A DNA stretch of 6,785 nt. Source: Betaproteobacteria bacterium. Its GTDB lineage: Bacteria > Pseudomonadota > Gammaproteobacteria > Burkholderiales > SG8-41. The stretch covers positions 1 to 6,785 of the forward strand of contig JAIOOZ010000016.1 of NCBI GenBank assembly GCA_021414185.1, given 5' to 3'. Under the pieces are notes generated by a model. The model was not told the origin of the DNA. It did not search any database and saw only the letters and a list, made by a program, of their open reading frames with translations. Within the stretch, counting starts at the first letter, position 1, and every line of letters starts with the position of its first letter. Shown in pieces: positions 1 to 5,501 of the stretch. A program made the translations under genes and the position numbers.

Positions 1-51
1 GCAAAGCAACGCCGGGATTAGTCCATGCCGTGCCTGCCGGGAGATTGGTGC

Positions 52-87
52 GCAAAACGATTTGCTGACCGTGACCCGGATGTCCGG
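52..87. promoter_or_regulatory. Two small dyads upstream of the first Bug gene (candidate regulator sites)
   Basis: Two short palindromes lie in the non-coding leader. The first, GCAAAACGATTTGC at 52-65, has 5-bp arms (GCAAA/TTTGC) around a central CG and resembles the symmetric operators of LacI/GalR-type regulators. The second, CCGGATGTCCGG at 76-87, has perfect 5-bp arms and ends just upstream of where the -35 of the promoter with TATAAT at 113-118 would lie. The dyads are read directly; operator function is inference, and short GC-rich palindromes also arise by chance. The rest of 1-167 shows no convincing gene. One plus frame is open from base 2 to a stop near 125-145, but it has no recognisable protein. 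Confidence 0.25.
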
Positions 88-112
88 CATACAGGCGCGC
101 AAGCCGCGTGGG

Positions 113-118
113 TATAAT
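113..118 (+). promoter_or_regulatory. Probable -10 box for the first Bug/TctC gene
   Basis: A perfect TATAAT lies 49 bases before the ATG at 168. No good TTGACA-like -35 is found at the usual 16-18 bp distance, so the promoter may need an activator or be only moderate. Transcription would begin near 125 and give a leader of about 43 nt. That leader holds a 9-bp direct repeat, GCCGGTAGT, at 125-133 and 141-149, whose role is unknown. The ribosome-binding site AGGGAG (155-160) is 7 nt from the start codon. Confidence 0.5.
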
Positions 119-167
119 CCCATAGCCGGTAGTGGGCAGCGCCGGTAGTCCGCAAGGGAGAATCCAA

Positions 168-1142
168 ATGCGCGCATTGATTCGCATCGTGCTGGGGGTG
201 TTGGTTGCAGTGGCGGCAGGTCAGGCAGCGGGTCAGAAAGCCGCTGACTACCCGACCAAGCCGATCCGCTGGATCATCGACTTTCCGCCGGCCGGTGTGT
301 CCGACATACTCACGCGCACGGTCGGGCAGAAGCTGACCGAATATCTCGGCCAGGGTTTCGTCTACGACAACCGCCCCGGCGCCAACGGCGTGATCGCCAA
401 CGCCTTGGTCGCCAAGGCACCGTCCGACGGCTACACGCTGGGCTTCATCAGCCAGCCGCTGTCGCTGCAGCTCACGCTGGTGCCCAATCTCGGTTTTTCC
501 CTCAAAGACTTCGCGCCGGTTGCGCTGATCGCCGAATATCCCAGCCTGCTCGTGGTGCAGGCGAAGACGCCGGTGGACAACGCGAAGGATTTCTCGGCAT
601 GGGCGAAAAAGAAATCTCCGTCCATTTCGTATGCGTCGTCCGGCGCGGGCGGTGCGCAGCATCTGGCAATGGAACTCTTTCGCAAAGTTGCGGGGTTCGA
701 TGCCTTGCACGTGCCGTATAACGGCAGCGCCGCCGGCATGATCGACCTGATGGGCGGGCGCGTCGACGCAGTGTTCGTCAACGTGCCGGGCTCGCTGCCG
801 CATATCCGCGCCGGGCGCGTGAAGGCGATTGCGCTGGCCGGCCGCGCGCGCATGCGCGTGCTGCCTGAGGTGCCGACGTTTGCCGAGAGCGGCTACCCGT
901 TCGACACGCTGGCGGGGTTCGCCGGTGCGGCGTTTCCGGCGGGCACGCCGAAAGCGATCGTCAACCGCATGAGCGCTGAGATCGCCAAAGTGGTGAAGCT
1001 GCCCGACATCCAGGAACGCATTTTCAACGCCGGGGGCGAACCGCGTTACCTCGGGCCTGAAGAATTCACGAAATACCTCGTCGATGACGTCAAGCGCTGG
1101 GCGCCGCTCATCAAGGAAGCCGGCGCCACTCCGCAAACATAA
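168..1142 (+). CDS. Bug/TctC-family tripartite tricarboxylate transporter substrate-binding protein
   Basis: This is a 324-residue periplasmic receptor of the Bug (TctC) family, which binds small carboxylates or related polar molecules for TTT transporters or for signalling. The N-terminus is a signal peptide: basic residues R2 and R6, a hydrophobic stretch 7-17, and probable cleavage around residues 20-26. Family hallmarks follow in order: YPTKPIRWIIDFPPAG at 28-43 with the conserved Asp46, YDNRPGANG at 66-74, APSDGYTLGF at 84-93, HVPYNG at 181-186, DLMGGRVD at 193-200 and a LPEVPTFAESGYP motif. Length is normal. The start at 168 is preferred over an upstream in-frame GTG (132) because AGGGAG is well placed and the signal peptide begins there. 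Odd points are Ala42 where most relatives have Gly in FPPGG, and Asn185 where HVPYKG is usual. No TctA/TctB genes are nearby, so the ligand cannot be predicted. The next gene on the same strand is 177 bp away across a large palindrome, so co-transcription is doubtful. Confidence 0.95.
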   Translation: MRALIRIVLGVLVAVAAGQAAGQKAADYPTKPIRWIIDFPPAGVSDILTRTVGQKLTEYLGQGFVYDNRPGANGVIANALVAKAPSDGYTLGFISQPLSLQLTLVPNLGFSLKDFAPVALIAEYPSLLVVQAKTPVDNAKDFSAWAKKKSPSISYASSGAGGAQHLAMELFRKVAGFDALHVPYNGSAAGMIDLMGGRVDAVFVNVPGSLPHIRAGRVKAIALAGRARMRVLPEVPTFAESGYPFDTLAGFAGAAFPAGTPKAIVNRMSAEIAKVVKLPDIQERIFNAGGEPRYLGPEEFTKYLVDDVKRWAPLIKEAGATPQT

Positions 1143-1166
1143 ATTTTCTGTGCTTTAAAACGGCTT

Positions 1167-1266
1167 CCCTCCCCCTTGATGGGGGAGGGCCAGGGTGGGG
1201 GTGAAAATTGCGATTGCACTCGGTGACTACACCCCCATCCCCGCCTTCCCCCGTCAAGGGGGAAGG
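1167..1266. repeat. Compound palindrome: two inverted GC-rich hairpins (REP/BIME-like)
   Basis: Two perfect 9-bp stems with 5-nt loops sit in inverted orientation. Hairpin 1 is CCCTCCCCC (1167-1175), loop TTGAT, GGGGGAGGG (1181-1189). Hairpin 2 is CCTTCCCCC (1244-1252), loop GTCAA, GGGGGAAGG (1258-1266). The reverse complement of the second loop is TTGAC, so the two are diverged inverted copies of one unit. Between them TGGGGGTG (1196-1203) pairs with CACCCCCA (1230-1237), so the whole 100 bp can also fold as one long stem. This layout matches dispersed REP/BIME-type elements of proteobacteria. There is no T-tract, so it is not a classical intrinsic terminator, but it could end or stabilise the mRNA of the receptor gene. 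The remainder of the 1143-1319 gap shows no convincing promoter. Confidence 0.8.
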
Positions 1267-1319
1267 AGCGTCGTTGGCATTTTGCGATCCAATGTTTTGG
1301 TAAGAGAAAGTTGACTGAA

Positions 1320-2621
1320 ATGGCAATACGCAAAAAATCTGCAGTGAAAGCACTGCTGCCTGTGACGATAGAGCAGGGCGGCATCCACTACGCTCCGGGC
1401 GTAAAGGCGGGCAACTGGATATTCGCCACCGGCCACAAGGGCAACGCGGATTTCGCGGGCGGTATGGATCCCGCTGTCATGAAAGCCGCGCTGCCGGATT
1501 GGGAAAGCTCCAAACACCGGCGCGAGTCCGACCGCATATTCGCGAACCTCGGCCGCGTGCTGAAAGCGGGCGGCAGCAGTTACGCCAATATCGTGCGCGT
1601 CGATCAGTATTACAACGACTACCGCGCAGTGCCGCCGTATCATGGCGCGCGCCGTGCCGCACTCGGCGATCACATTCCGCCGAGCACTTCCATCCTGATG
1701 CCGCGCTTCCTGCTCGCCGGCCAGGACATCGAAATGCAGATGATGGCGGCGGCCGACGGCGTGCGCGTGCAGCACATCCGGCCCAAGTCGCACGCGATCC
1801 ACGAGAGCTCGGGCTACAGTCTCGCGGTGACGGCGGGCGATTTCGTGTTCGTCGCCGGGCGGCTCGCCGATGCGCTGGTGCTGACCGACGGTCTCGCCCC
1901 CGAAGTGCGGCTGCCGGCCGGCCATTTGTGGAAAGGCGTGCCGGTCAAGCTCGAGACCGCATACACGATCAAACAGAAACTCGAGCCTGCGCTTAAAGCT
2001 GCCGGCTCGTCGCTCGCCGACGTGGTGAAGTGCCAGGTGTACTTGCGCGACCCGGCGGATTTCGCGGCGTTCAACGAAGTGTGGCGCGCGCACTTTCGCA
2101 AAAATCCGCCCGCAACGAGCGTGATCCCGATGTCGACACCGGGCCTCGCCATCGAAGAAGGGCGCGTCGAGATCAATGCCATCGCGCTGCGCAGCAAGGG
2201 CAAGACGCGCGCGAGCCGCATCGATGCCGGCGTGATGCCCGCGTGGGCCGGTTACTGTCAGGCGGTGCGCGCCGGTGACCTGTTGTTTATCTCGGGGCTG
2301 CTCGCGATTGATCGGAATGGACTGGTGGACGCCGCGCGCGTCGATGCTGCGCAACCGCATTTCGGCTCCAGCGTGCAGGCGCAGTTGGACTGCATGCTGG
2401 TCAATGCCGAAAAGTTGTGCAAGGCCGCCGGCACTTCGCTTGCCAACGTCGTGCGCATCCAGCAGTTTCACACCGATCTGAGGGATTTTTATCCGGCTTA
2501 TCAGGTGTGGCAGGAGCATCTGCCCGGGCAGCACCTGCCGTACTCGGCTGTCGAGGTGCCTTTCCTGCCGGTGCCCGGCTGCACGGTGCAACTCGATCTC
2601 TGGGTCTACGCGCCGGCGTGA
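1320..2621 (+). CDS. Triple-domain RidA/YjgF/UK114-like (Rid family) protein
   Basis: This 433-residue cytoplasmic protein is built from three Rid (YjgF/YER057c/UK114) domains in tandem, at about residues 18-147, 155-291 and 300-433. Each repeats the same landmarks: a strand ending in Gly (FATG 35-38, FVAG 177-180, FISG 323-326), a helix plus AAG-S motif (KAGGSS 82-87, KAAGSS 226-231, KAAGTS 368-373), a following strand such as VVKCQVYLRD (235-244), and a final strand (IEMQMMA 137-143, VEINAIA 283-289, VQLDLWV 423-429). Known RidA is a trimer of single domains that hydrolyses reactive enamines/imines; three fused domains could form an equivalent pseudo-trimer (inference). The arginine essential for that deaminase activity (Arg105 of E. 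coli RidA) appears replaced by Thr123, Thr266 and Tyr408, so classical activity is unlikely. The Glu120 equivalent is kept in domains 1 and 2 (Glu138, Glu284) and is Gln424 in domain 3. ATG 1320 has a modest site (AGAAAG 1305-1310); TTG 1311, in frame, is an alternative start. The stop overlaps the next gene. Confidence 0.88.
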   Translation: MAIRKKSAVKALLPVTIEQGGIHYAPGVKAGNWIFATGHKGNADFAGGMDPAVMKAALPDWESSKHRRESDRIFANLGRVLKAGGSSYANIVRVDQYYNDYRAVPPYHGARRAALGDHIPPSTSILMPRFLLAGQDIEMQMMAAADGVRVQHIRPKSHAIHESSGYSLAVTAGDFVFVAGRLADALVLTDGLAPEVRLPAGHLWKGVPVKLETAYTIKQKLEPALKAAGSSLADVVKCQVYLRDPADFAAFNEVWRAHFRKNPPATSVIPMSTPGLAIEEGRVEINAIALRSKGKTRASRIDAGVMPAWAGYCQAVRAGDLLFISGLLAIDRNGLVDAARVDAAQPHFGSSVQAQLDCMLVNAEKLCKAAGTSLANVVRIQQFHTDLRDFYPAYQVWQEHLPGQHLPYSAVEVPFLPVPGCTVQLDLWVYAPA

Positions 2622-3616
2622 GCGATCTCGCCGCGTTGACCGCGCAGGCTGAAAGCGGCGACGCCGAGGCGCAGTTCGCGCTGGCAAAAATCTACCAAAC
2701 GGGCGTCGGCGGCGTTGCGGCCAATTTGCCGAAAGCCATCAACTGGTATTTCAAAGCGGCGAGCCAGGACCACGTTGCCGCCCAATTCAATCTCGGCGTG
2801 CTGCTACTCGATGACGTCACCAAGGCGGGTGCGAAGCGCAATCCGAAGCAGGCGTTCGCATGGCTGACGAAGGCGGCGAACGCGGGCAACGCGGTTGCGC
2901 AGTATCGGCTGGGGATGATGTTGCTCGCGGGCGACGGCATCGACAAAGATGCGCGGGCGGGAATCGCCTGGCTCGAACGCGCGGCACTCGGGAACAACGC
3001 CGATGCGCAATTCGCGCTCGGTTACCGGCTGGTGACCGGCCAGGATGTCGCACAGGACACGGGGCGCGGACATCAATGCCTGTTGATGGCGGCCAAGCAG
3101 GACCACGGCGACGCGCTGTATCACCTGGGGCTGTTGCTCGAGCACGGGGCCGGTTTCGATGCGCCCAGTGTCGGGCTTGCGGCGCGCATGTATCCGCGTG
3201 CGGTCGCCAAGCACGGCCATCGCGTTGCCGCGCACGACCTCGCCATCCTGCATGCCAAGGGCAGCGGCGTTGAGAGGGACATGGAACTCGCGAAGGAACT
3301 GCTCGAATACTCGATATCGCTGGGCGAAGACAGGTCGATGTACGACCTCGGTCTCGTGCTCATGCAAAACGGGCCGCAGCAGGACCTGCCGGCCGCCGTG
3401 ATGTGGGCGACGCTTGCGGTCAGGCAGAACCCGGCCAGCGCCGGCGCGAAGCTGTTGCAGGTGCTGGCCGGCATCGCCACGCCGGAGCAGATTGCCGAAG
3501 GCGAGCAGCGCGCCGGCGTCTGGCAGCGCCAGCCGAAGGGCATCACGATCATGACGGTGGGCGGCGGCGAAAACGAATTCCAGAACCTGAGCTTCGAGCA
3601 CGACAAAGGCGCCTAG
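2618..3616 (+). CDS. Sel1-like repeat (TPR-type) protein
   Basis: This 332-residue protein is almost wholly Sel1 repeats, helical hairpins of about 36 residues related to TPR that serve as protein-binding scaffolds. Seven units can be laid out: 16-52, 53-91, 92-127, 128-163, 164-201, 202-237 and 238-272. They show the usual A-x-A-Q-F/Y-x-L-G opening (for example AQYRLGMMLLAGDG at 94-107) and the A-x-x-W-L/F-x-K/R-A-A second helix. Units 5-7 are more diverged. A 60-residue tail carries the PEQIAEGEQRA motif that often closes such proteins, then a glycine-rich, probably disordered end. There is no signal peptide or membrane segment, so it should be cytoplasmic. The GTG start at 2618 overlaps the previous stop as GTGA, which indicates translational coupling. 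The same frame is open upstream to 2417, but that part lies inside the RidA-like gene and has no Sel1 character. The partner of the scaffold is unknown; the coupled Rid protein is the obvious candidate. Confidence 0.88.
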   Translation: MSDLAALTAQAESGDAEAQFALAKIYQTGVGGVAANLPKAINWYFKAASQDHVAAQFNLGVLLLDDVTKAGAKRNPKQAFAWLTKAANAGNAVAQYRLGMMLLAGDGIDKDARAGIAWLERAALGNNADAQFALGYRLVTGQDVAQDTGRGHQCLLMAAKQDHGDALYHLGLLLEHGAGFDAPSVGLAARMYPRAVAKHGHRVAAHDLAILHAKGSGVERDMELAKELLEYSISLGEDRSMYDLGLVLMQNGPQQDLPAAVMWATLAVRQNPASAGAKLLQVLAGIATPEQIAEGEQRAGVWQRQPKGITIMTVGGGENEFQNLSFEHDKGA

Positions 3617-3646
3617 CGCGCGCGGCGCGGCGTTGCGTCACATCAC
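3610..3646. repeat. Direct repeat, copy 1 (end of Sel1 gene plus relic of the opposing gene's end)
   Basis: This copy matches 3788-3820. The first 11 bp are identical (3610-3620 and 3788-3798), this copy then has 4 extra bases (CGCG, 3621-3624), and the next 22 bp differ at one position (3631 C against 3805 T). It contains the working TAG stop of the Sel1 gene (3614-3616). It also has, at 3638-3640, a relic of the reverse-strand TGA stop of the ThDP enzyme gene with its last two codons. Confidence 0.85.
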
Positions 3647-3651
3647 TAGCA

Positions 3652-3769
3652 GTCTGTTGAAAAACGTCCGTCGCTCCCGCGCAGGCGGGAGCCCAGGAAA
3701 TTGTCGGTCCATATATTCATGGACTTGCTGGATTCCCGCCTACGCGGGAATGACGTTTAAGAACCAGTC
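3652..3769. repeat. MITE-like palindromic element with dRS3-type hairpin
   Basis: An element of about 118 bp is built as an imperfect inverted repeat. The outer ends are GTCTG (3652-3656) and CAGTC (3765-3769), followed inwards by AAACGTC (3662-3668) and GACGTTT (3752-3758). Next come two perfect 8-bp hairpins, GCTCCCGC/GCGGGAGC (3673-3692) and ATTCCCGC/GCGGGAAT (3732-3751). A central stem, GTCCAT/ATGGAC (3707-3712 and 3719-3724), completes it. The right hairpin fits ATTCCC-N8-GGGAAT exactly, the layout of the Neisseria dRS3 repeat, which is known as an insertion site for filamentous prophages. It encodes no protein. Between convergent genes it may act as a two-way transcription stop: on the minus strand the left hairpin is followed 8 nt later by TTTTT. 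Confidence 0.8.
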
Positions 3770-3787
3770 GGCGCATATTTCAAAAAA

Positions 3788-3820
3788 CGCCTAGCGCGGC
3801 GCGGTGTTGCGTCACATCAC
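3788..3820. repeat. Direct repeat, copy 2 (end of ThDP enzyme gene plus relic of the Sel1 gene's end)
   Basis: This is the second copy of the junction repeat. It contains the working reverse-strand TGA stop of the ThDP enzyme gene (3812-3814). At 3788-3794 it carries CGCCTAG, equal to the last codon bases and stop of the Sel1 gene. A 141-bp spacer carrying the palindromic element separates it from copy 1. Confidence 0.85.
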
Positions 3821-5359
3821 GAGTTCGATCAGGTAGGGCCCCTGCGCCGACAACCCGCGCTTGAATTGCTGCGCGAGCTCGTCTAGGCTCGCCGCGCGCC
3901 CCGCATCCACGCCGCACCCTTTGGCGAGCGCGGTCCAGTCGAGGTTGGGGCGGTCGAGCGTGAGCATGTCGTTGGCCTTGCGGCCCGGCGTGCCCGCACC
4001 CACATTCGCCAGTTCGCCGTGCAGGATGCGGTAGGAGCGGTTGGCGAACACGATCGTCAGCACTTGCAGATTCTCGCGCGCCATCGTCCACAGCGCCTGC
4101 AGCGTGTACATGGCGCTGCCGTCGCCTTCGAGCGCGATCACCTGGCGCTGCGGGGCGCCGATCGCAGCACCGGTCGCCAGCGGCAGGCCGCAGCCGATTG
4201 CGCCGCCCATGAGATTCAACCAGTCGTGCGGCGGCGCGCTGTGCATGTGCGCGCCGAAGTTGCGCCCGCTGCTGACGGCTTCATCGACGATGACGGCGTT
4301 TTCCGGCATCAGCGTCGCCAGTAATTGCGCAATGCCGTCCAGTGTGACAGCGCCGGTGGGCGGCGCGGCGCGATGCAGTGATGCGACGCCCGCGGGGGCC
4401 GACTGCAACGCGCCGAGTTCCGCGGCGAGCGCTGCCAGCGCCGCTTCGATATCGTCCGCGACGCCCGCCAGGCGCGTGACCGCGCAGCCGTCGGGAACCA
4501 GCACGCTGGGTTTCCCCGGGTAGGCGAAAAAAGAAACAGGCGATTTCGCGCCCACCAGTATCATTTGCCGCACATCCTTCAATGCAGCGAGCGCGTTATC
4601 GACCACGTACGGCAGGCGGTCCACGCGCACGCGTCCGGCGCCGCATTCCATGCGCGCGTTGTTGTACTCGGACATCAGCCGGCAGCCGGTTTTGGCGGCG
4701 ATGCGTCCGGCGAGTTCCAGCGCCCTGCCGCGCACGGCGACGCCGCCCATCATCAGCATGGCCGGTTGATTGCACGTCAATGCACGTGCTGCGGCGGTGA
4801 TGGCGTCAGCGGAAATTGCAGCGCGCGGCGCGGGCGCGCGGGCCGCCGCTGGCGATGCGGCTTCTTCCCACGCCGTATCGGCGGGCAGTATCAGGGTCGC
4901 AATATGTCCGGGTGCCGCGCGCGCTGCTTCGATTGCCAGCGCGCCGTCCGCCGCGACGGCCGCGGCGCTGCGCGAAGTTTTGACCCAATCCGACATGGGG
5001 CGCGCAACGCCTTCGATGTCGGAAGTCAGCGGCGCATCGTGCTTGATGTGGTAGCTCGCGTGCTCGCCGACGATGTTGACGATGCCGGAGCGCGCCTTCT
5101 TCGCGTTGTGCAGGTTGGCGAGCCCGTTGCCGAGCCCCGGGCCTAAATGCAGCAGGGTCGAGGCCGGGTTGCCGGTCATGCGGTAATAACCGTCCGCCGC
5201 GCCCGTCACCACGCCTTCGAAAAGCCCGAGTATGCAGCGCATGCCTTCGACCTTGTCGAGCGCGGCGACGAAATGCATTTCGGAAGTGCCGGGATTGCTG
5301 AAACAGACGGTGACATCGTTGTCGACCAGCGTGCGGACCAGGCTTTCAGCGCCGTTCAT
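3812..5359 (-). CDS. Thiamine-diphosphate-dependent enzyme, acetolactate synthase large subunit-like
   Basis: This 515-residue ThDP enzyme belongs to the family of acetolactate synthase, benzoylformate decarboxylase and 2-oxoacid decarboxylases. The N-terminal pyrimidine-binding domain (about 1-170) starts NGAESLVRTLV, has the NPGTSEMHFVAAL motif at 22-34, and carries the cofactor-activating glutamate as Glu48 in LFEGVVTGAADGY. A central domain spans about 185-320. The C-terminal pyrophosphate domain has EGDGSAMYTLQALW from 411, with Asp413 and Asn440 as the metal ligands of the GDG-X(n)-N motif. All cofactor motifs are intact, so it should be active; the substrate is probably a 2-oxoacid, but carboligase and decarboxylase roles cannot be separated. 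Length fits the stand-alone family, which has no small regulatory subunit gene nearby. The ATG at 5359 is chosen because the family's N-terminus begins there and GGAG (5372-5375) lies 12 nt upstream. The frame stays open to 5974, but only as antisense to the divergent gene. It may share control with the receptor at 5502. Confidence 0.92.
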   Translation of the reverse strand: MNGAESLVRTLVDNDVTVCFSNPGTSEMHFVAALDKVEGMRCILGLFEGVVTGAADGYYRMTGNPASTLLHLGPGLGNGLANLHNAKKARSGIVNIVGEHASYHIKHDAPLTSDIEGVARPMSDWVKTSRSAAAVAADGALAIEAARAAPGHIATLILPADTAWEEAASPAAARAPAPRAAISADAITAAARALTCNQPAMLMMGGVAVRGRALELAGRIAAKTGCRLMSEYNNARMECGAGRVRVDRLPYVVDNALAALKDVRQMILVGAKSPVSFFAYPGKPSVLVPDGCAVTRLAGVADDIEAALAALAAELGALQSAPAGVASLHRAAPPTGAVTLDGIAQLLATLMPENAVIVDEAVSSGRNFGAHMHSAPPHDWLNLMGGAIGCGLPLATGAAIGAPQRQVIALEGDGSAMYTLQALWTMARENLQVLTIVFANRSYRILHGELANVGAGTPGRKANDMLTLDRPNLDWTALAKGCGVDAGRAASLDELAQQFKRGLSAQGPYLIELVM

Positions 5360-5395
5360 GTCAGTAGCCAACTCCGGATTGTTCAGTGTATGCCG

Positions 5396-5401
5396 ATTAT
5401 G
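5396..5401 (-). promoter_or_regulatory. Possible -10 box for the ThDP enzyme gene
   Basis: On the minus strand CATAAT matches the TATAAT consensus at five of six bases and lies 36 nt before the ATG at 5359. The -35 at 17 bp spacing is weak (CAAACA). A 10-bp palindrome CGGCCGGCCG (5407-5416) lies just upstream, in the -35 to -10 spacer. The call rests mainly on position. Confidence 0.3.
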
Positions 5402-5436
5402 CCTGACGGCCGGCCGCCTGTTTGGCGCGCGGACAT

Positions 5437-5456
5437 GAAACGAACATCGACGTTTC
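5437..5456. promoter_or_regulatory. 20-bp dyad in the divergent promoter region (candidate operator)
   Basis: GAAACG (5437-5442) and CGTTTC (5451-5456) form a perfect 6-bp inverted repeat with an 8-bp spacer. Its right arm covers the expected -35 position of the promoter with TATAAT at 5472-5477. A dimeric regulator bound here could act on the receptor gene and possibly on the divergent ThDP gene. The dyad is seen directly; the regulator is not in the window and the function is inferred. Confidence 0.4.
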
Positions 5457-5477
5457 GCGCCGGCATGGGCATATAAT
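5447..5477 (+). promoter_or_regulatory. Sigma-70-type promoter of the second Bug/TctC gene
   Basis: A perfect -10 TATAAT is at 5472-5477. The best -35 is TCGACG (5447-5452, four of six matches) with a long 19-bp spacer; GACGTT at 17 bp is weaker. The start of transcription would be near 5484, leaving a leader of under 20 nt that contains the strong ribosome-binding site GGAGGAG (5489-5495), 6 nt before the ATG. Confidence 0.55.
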
Positions 5478-5501
5478 TCAACTTCGCTGGAGGAGAAAAA
5501 T

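Noticed and set aside
1..125. Possible end of an upstream gene at the left edge
   Set aside because: Several frames are briefly open, but none has a recognisable protein pattern and the region holds promoter-like signals instead.
18..1136. Long minus-strand open frame opposite the first Bug gene
   Set aside because: Its composition is that of a shadow frame, and the Bug motifs on the plus strand are unmistakable.
1167..1266. Intrinsic terminators after the first Bug gene
   Set aside because: The hairpins are strong, but neither is followed by a T-tract; the paired inverted layout fits a dispersed repeat better.
2417..2617. N-terminal extension of the Sel1 protein
   Set aside because: It lies wholly inside the Rid-like gene in another frame, has no Sel1 pattern, and the GTGA overlap gives a natural start.
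1254..2687. Long minus-strand open frame of 477 codons opposite the Rid-like gene
   Set aside because: It is Arg/His-rich shadow coding caused by GC-rich codons, with no recognisable domain, and the plus strand carries clear Rid domains.
2804..3601. Minus-strand open frame of 265 codons opposite the Sel1 gene
   Set aside because: It is a shadow frame; the regular Sel1 repeats fix the coding strand as plus.
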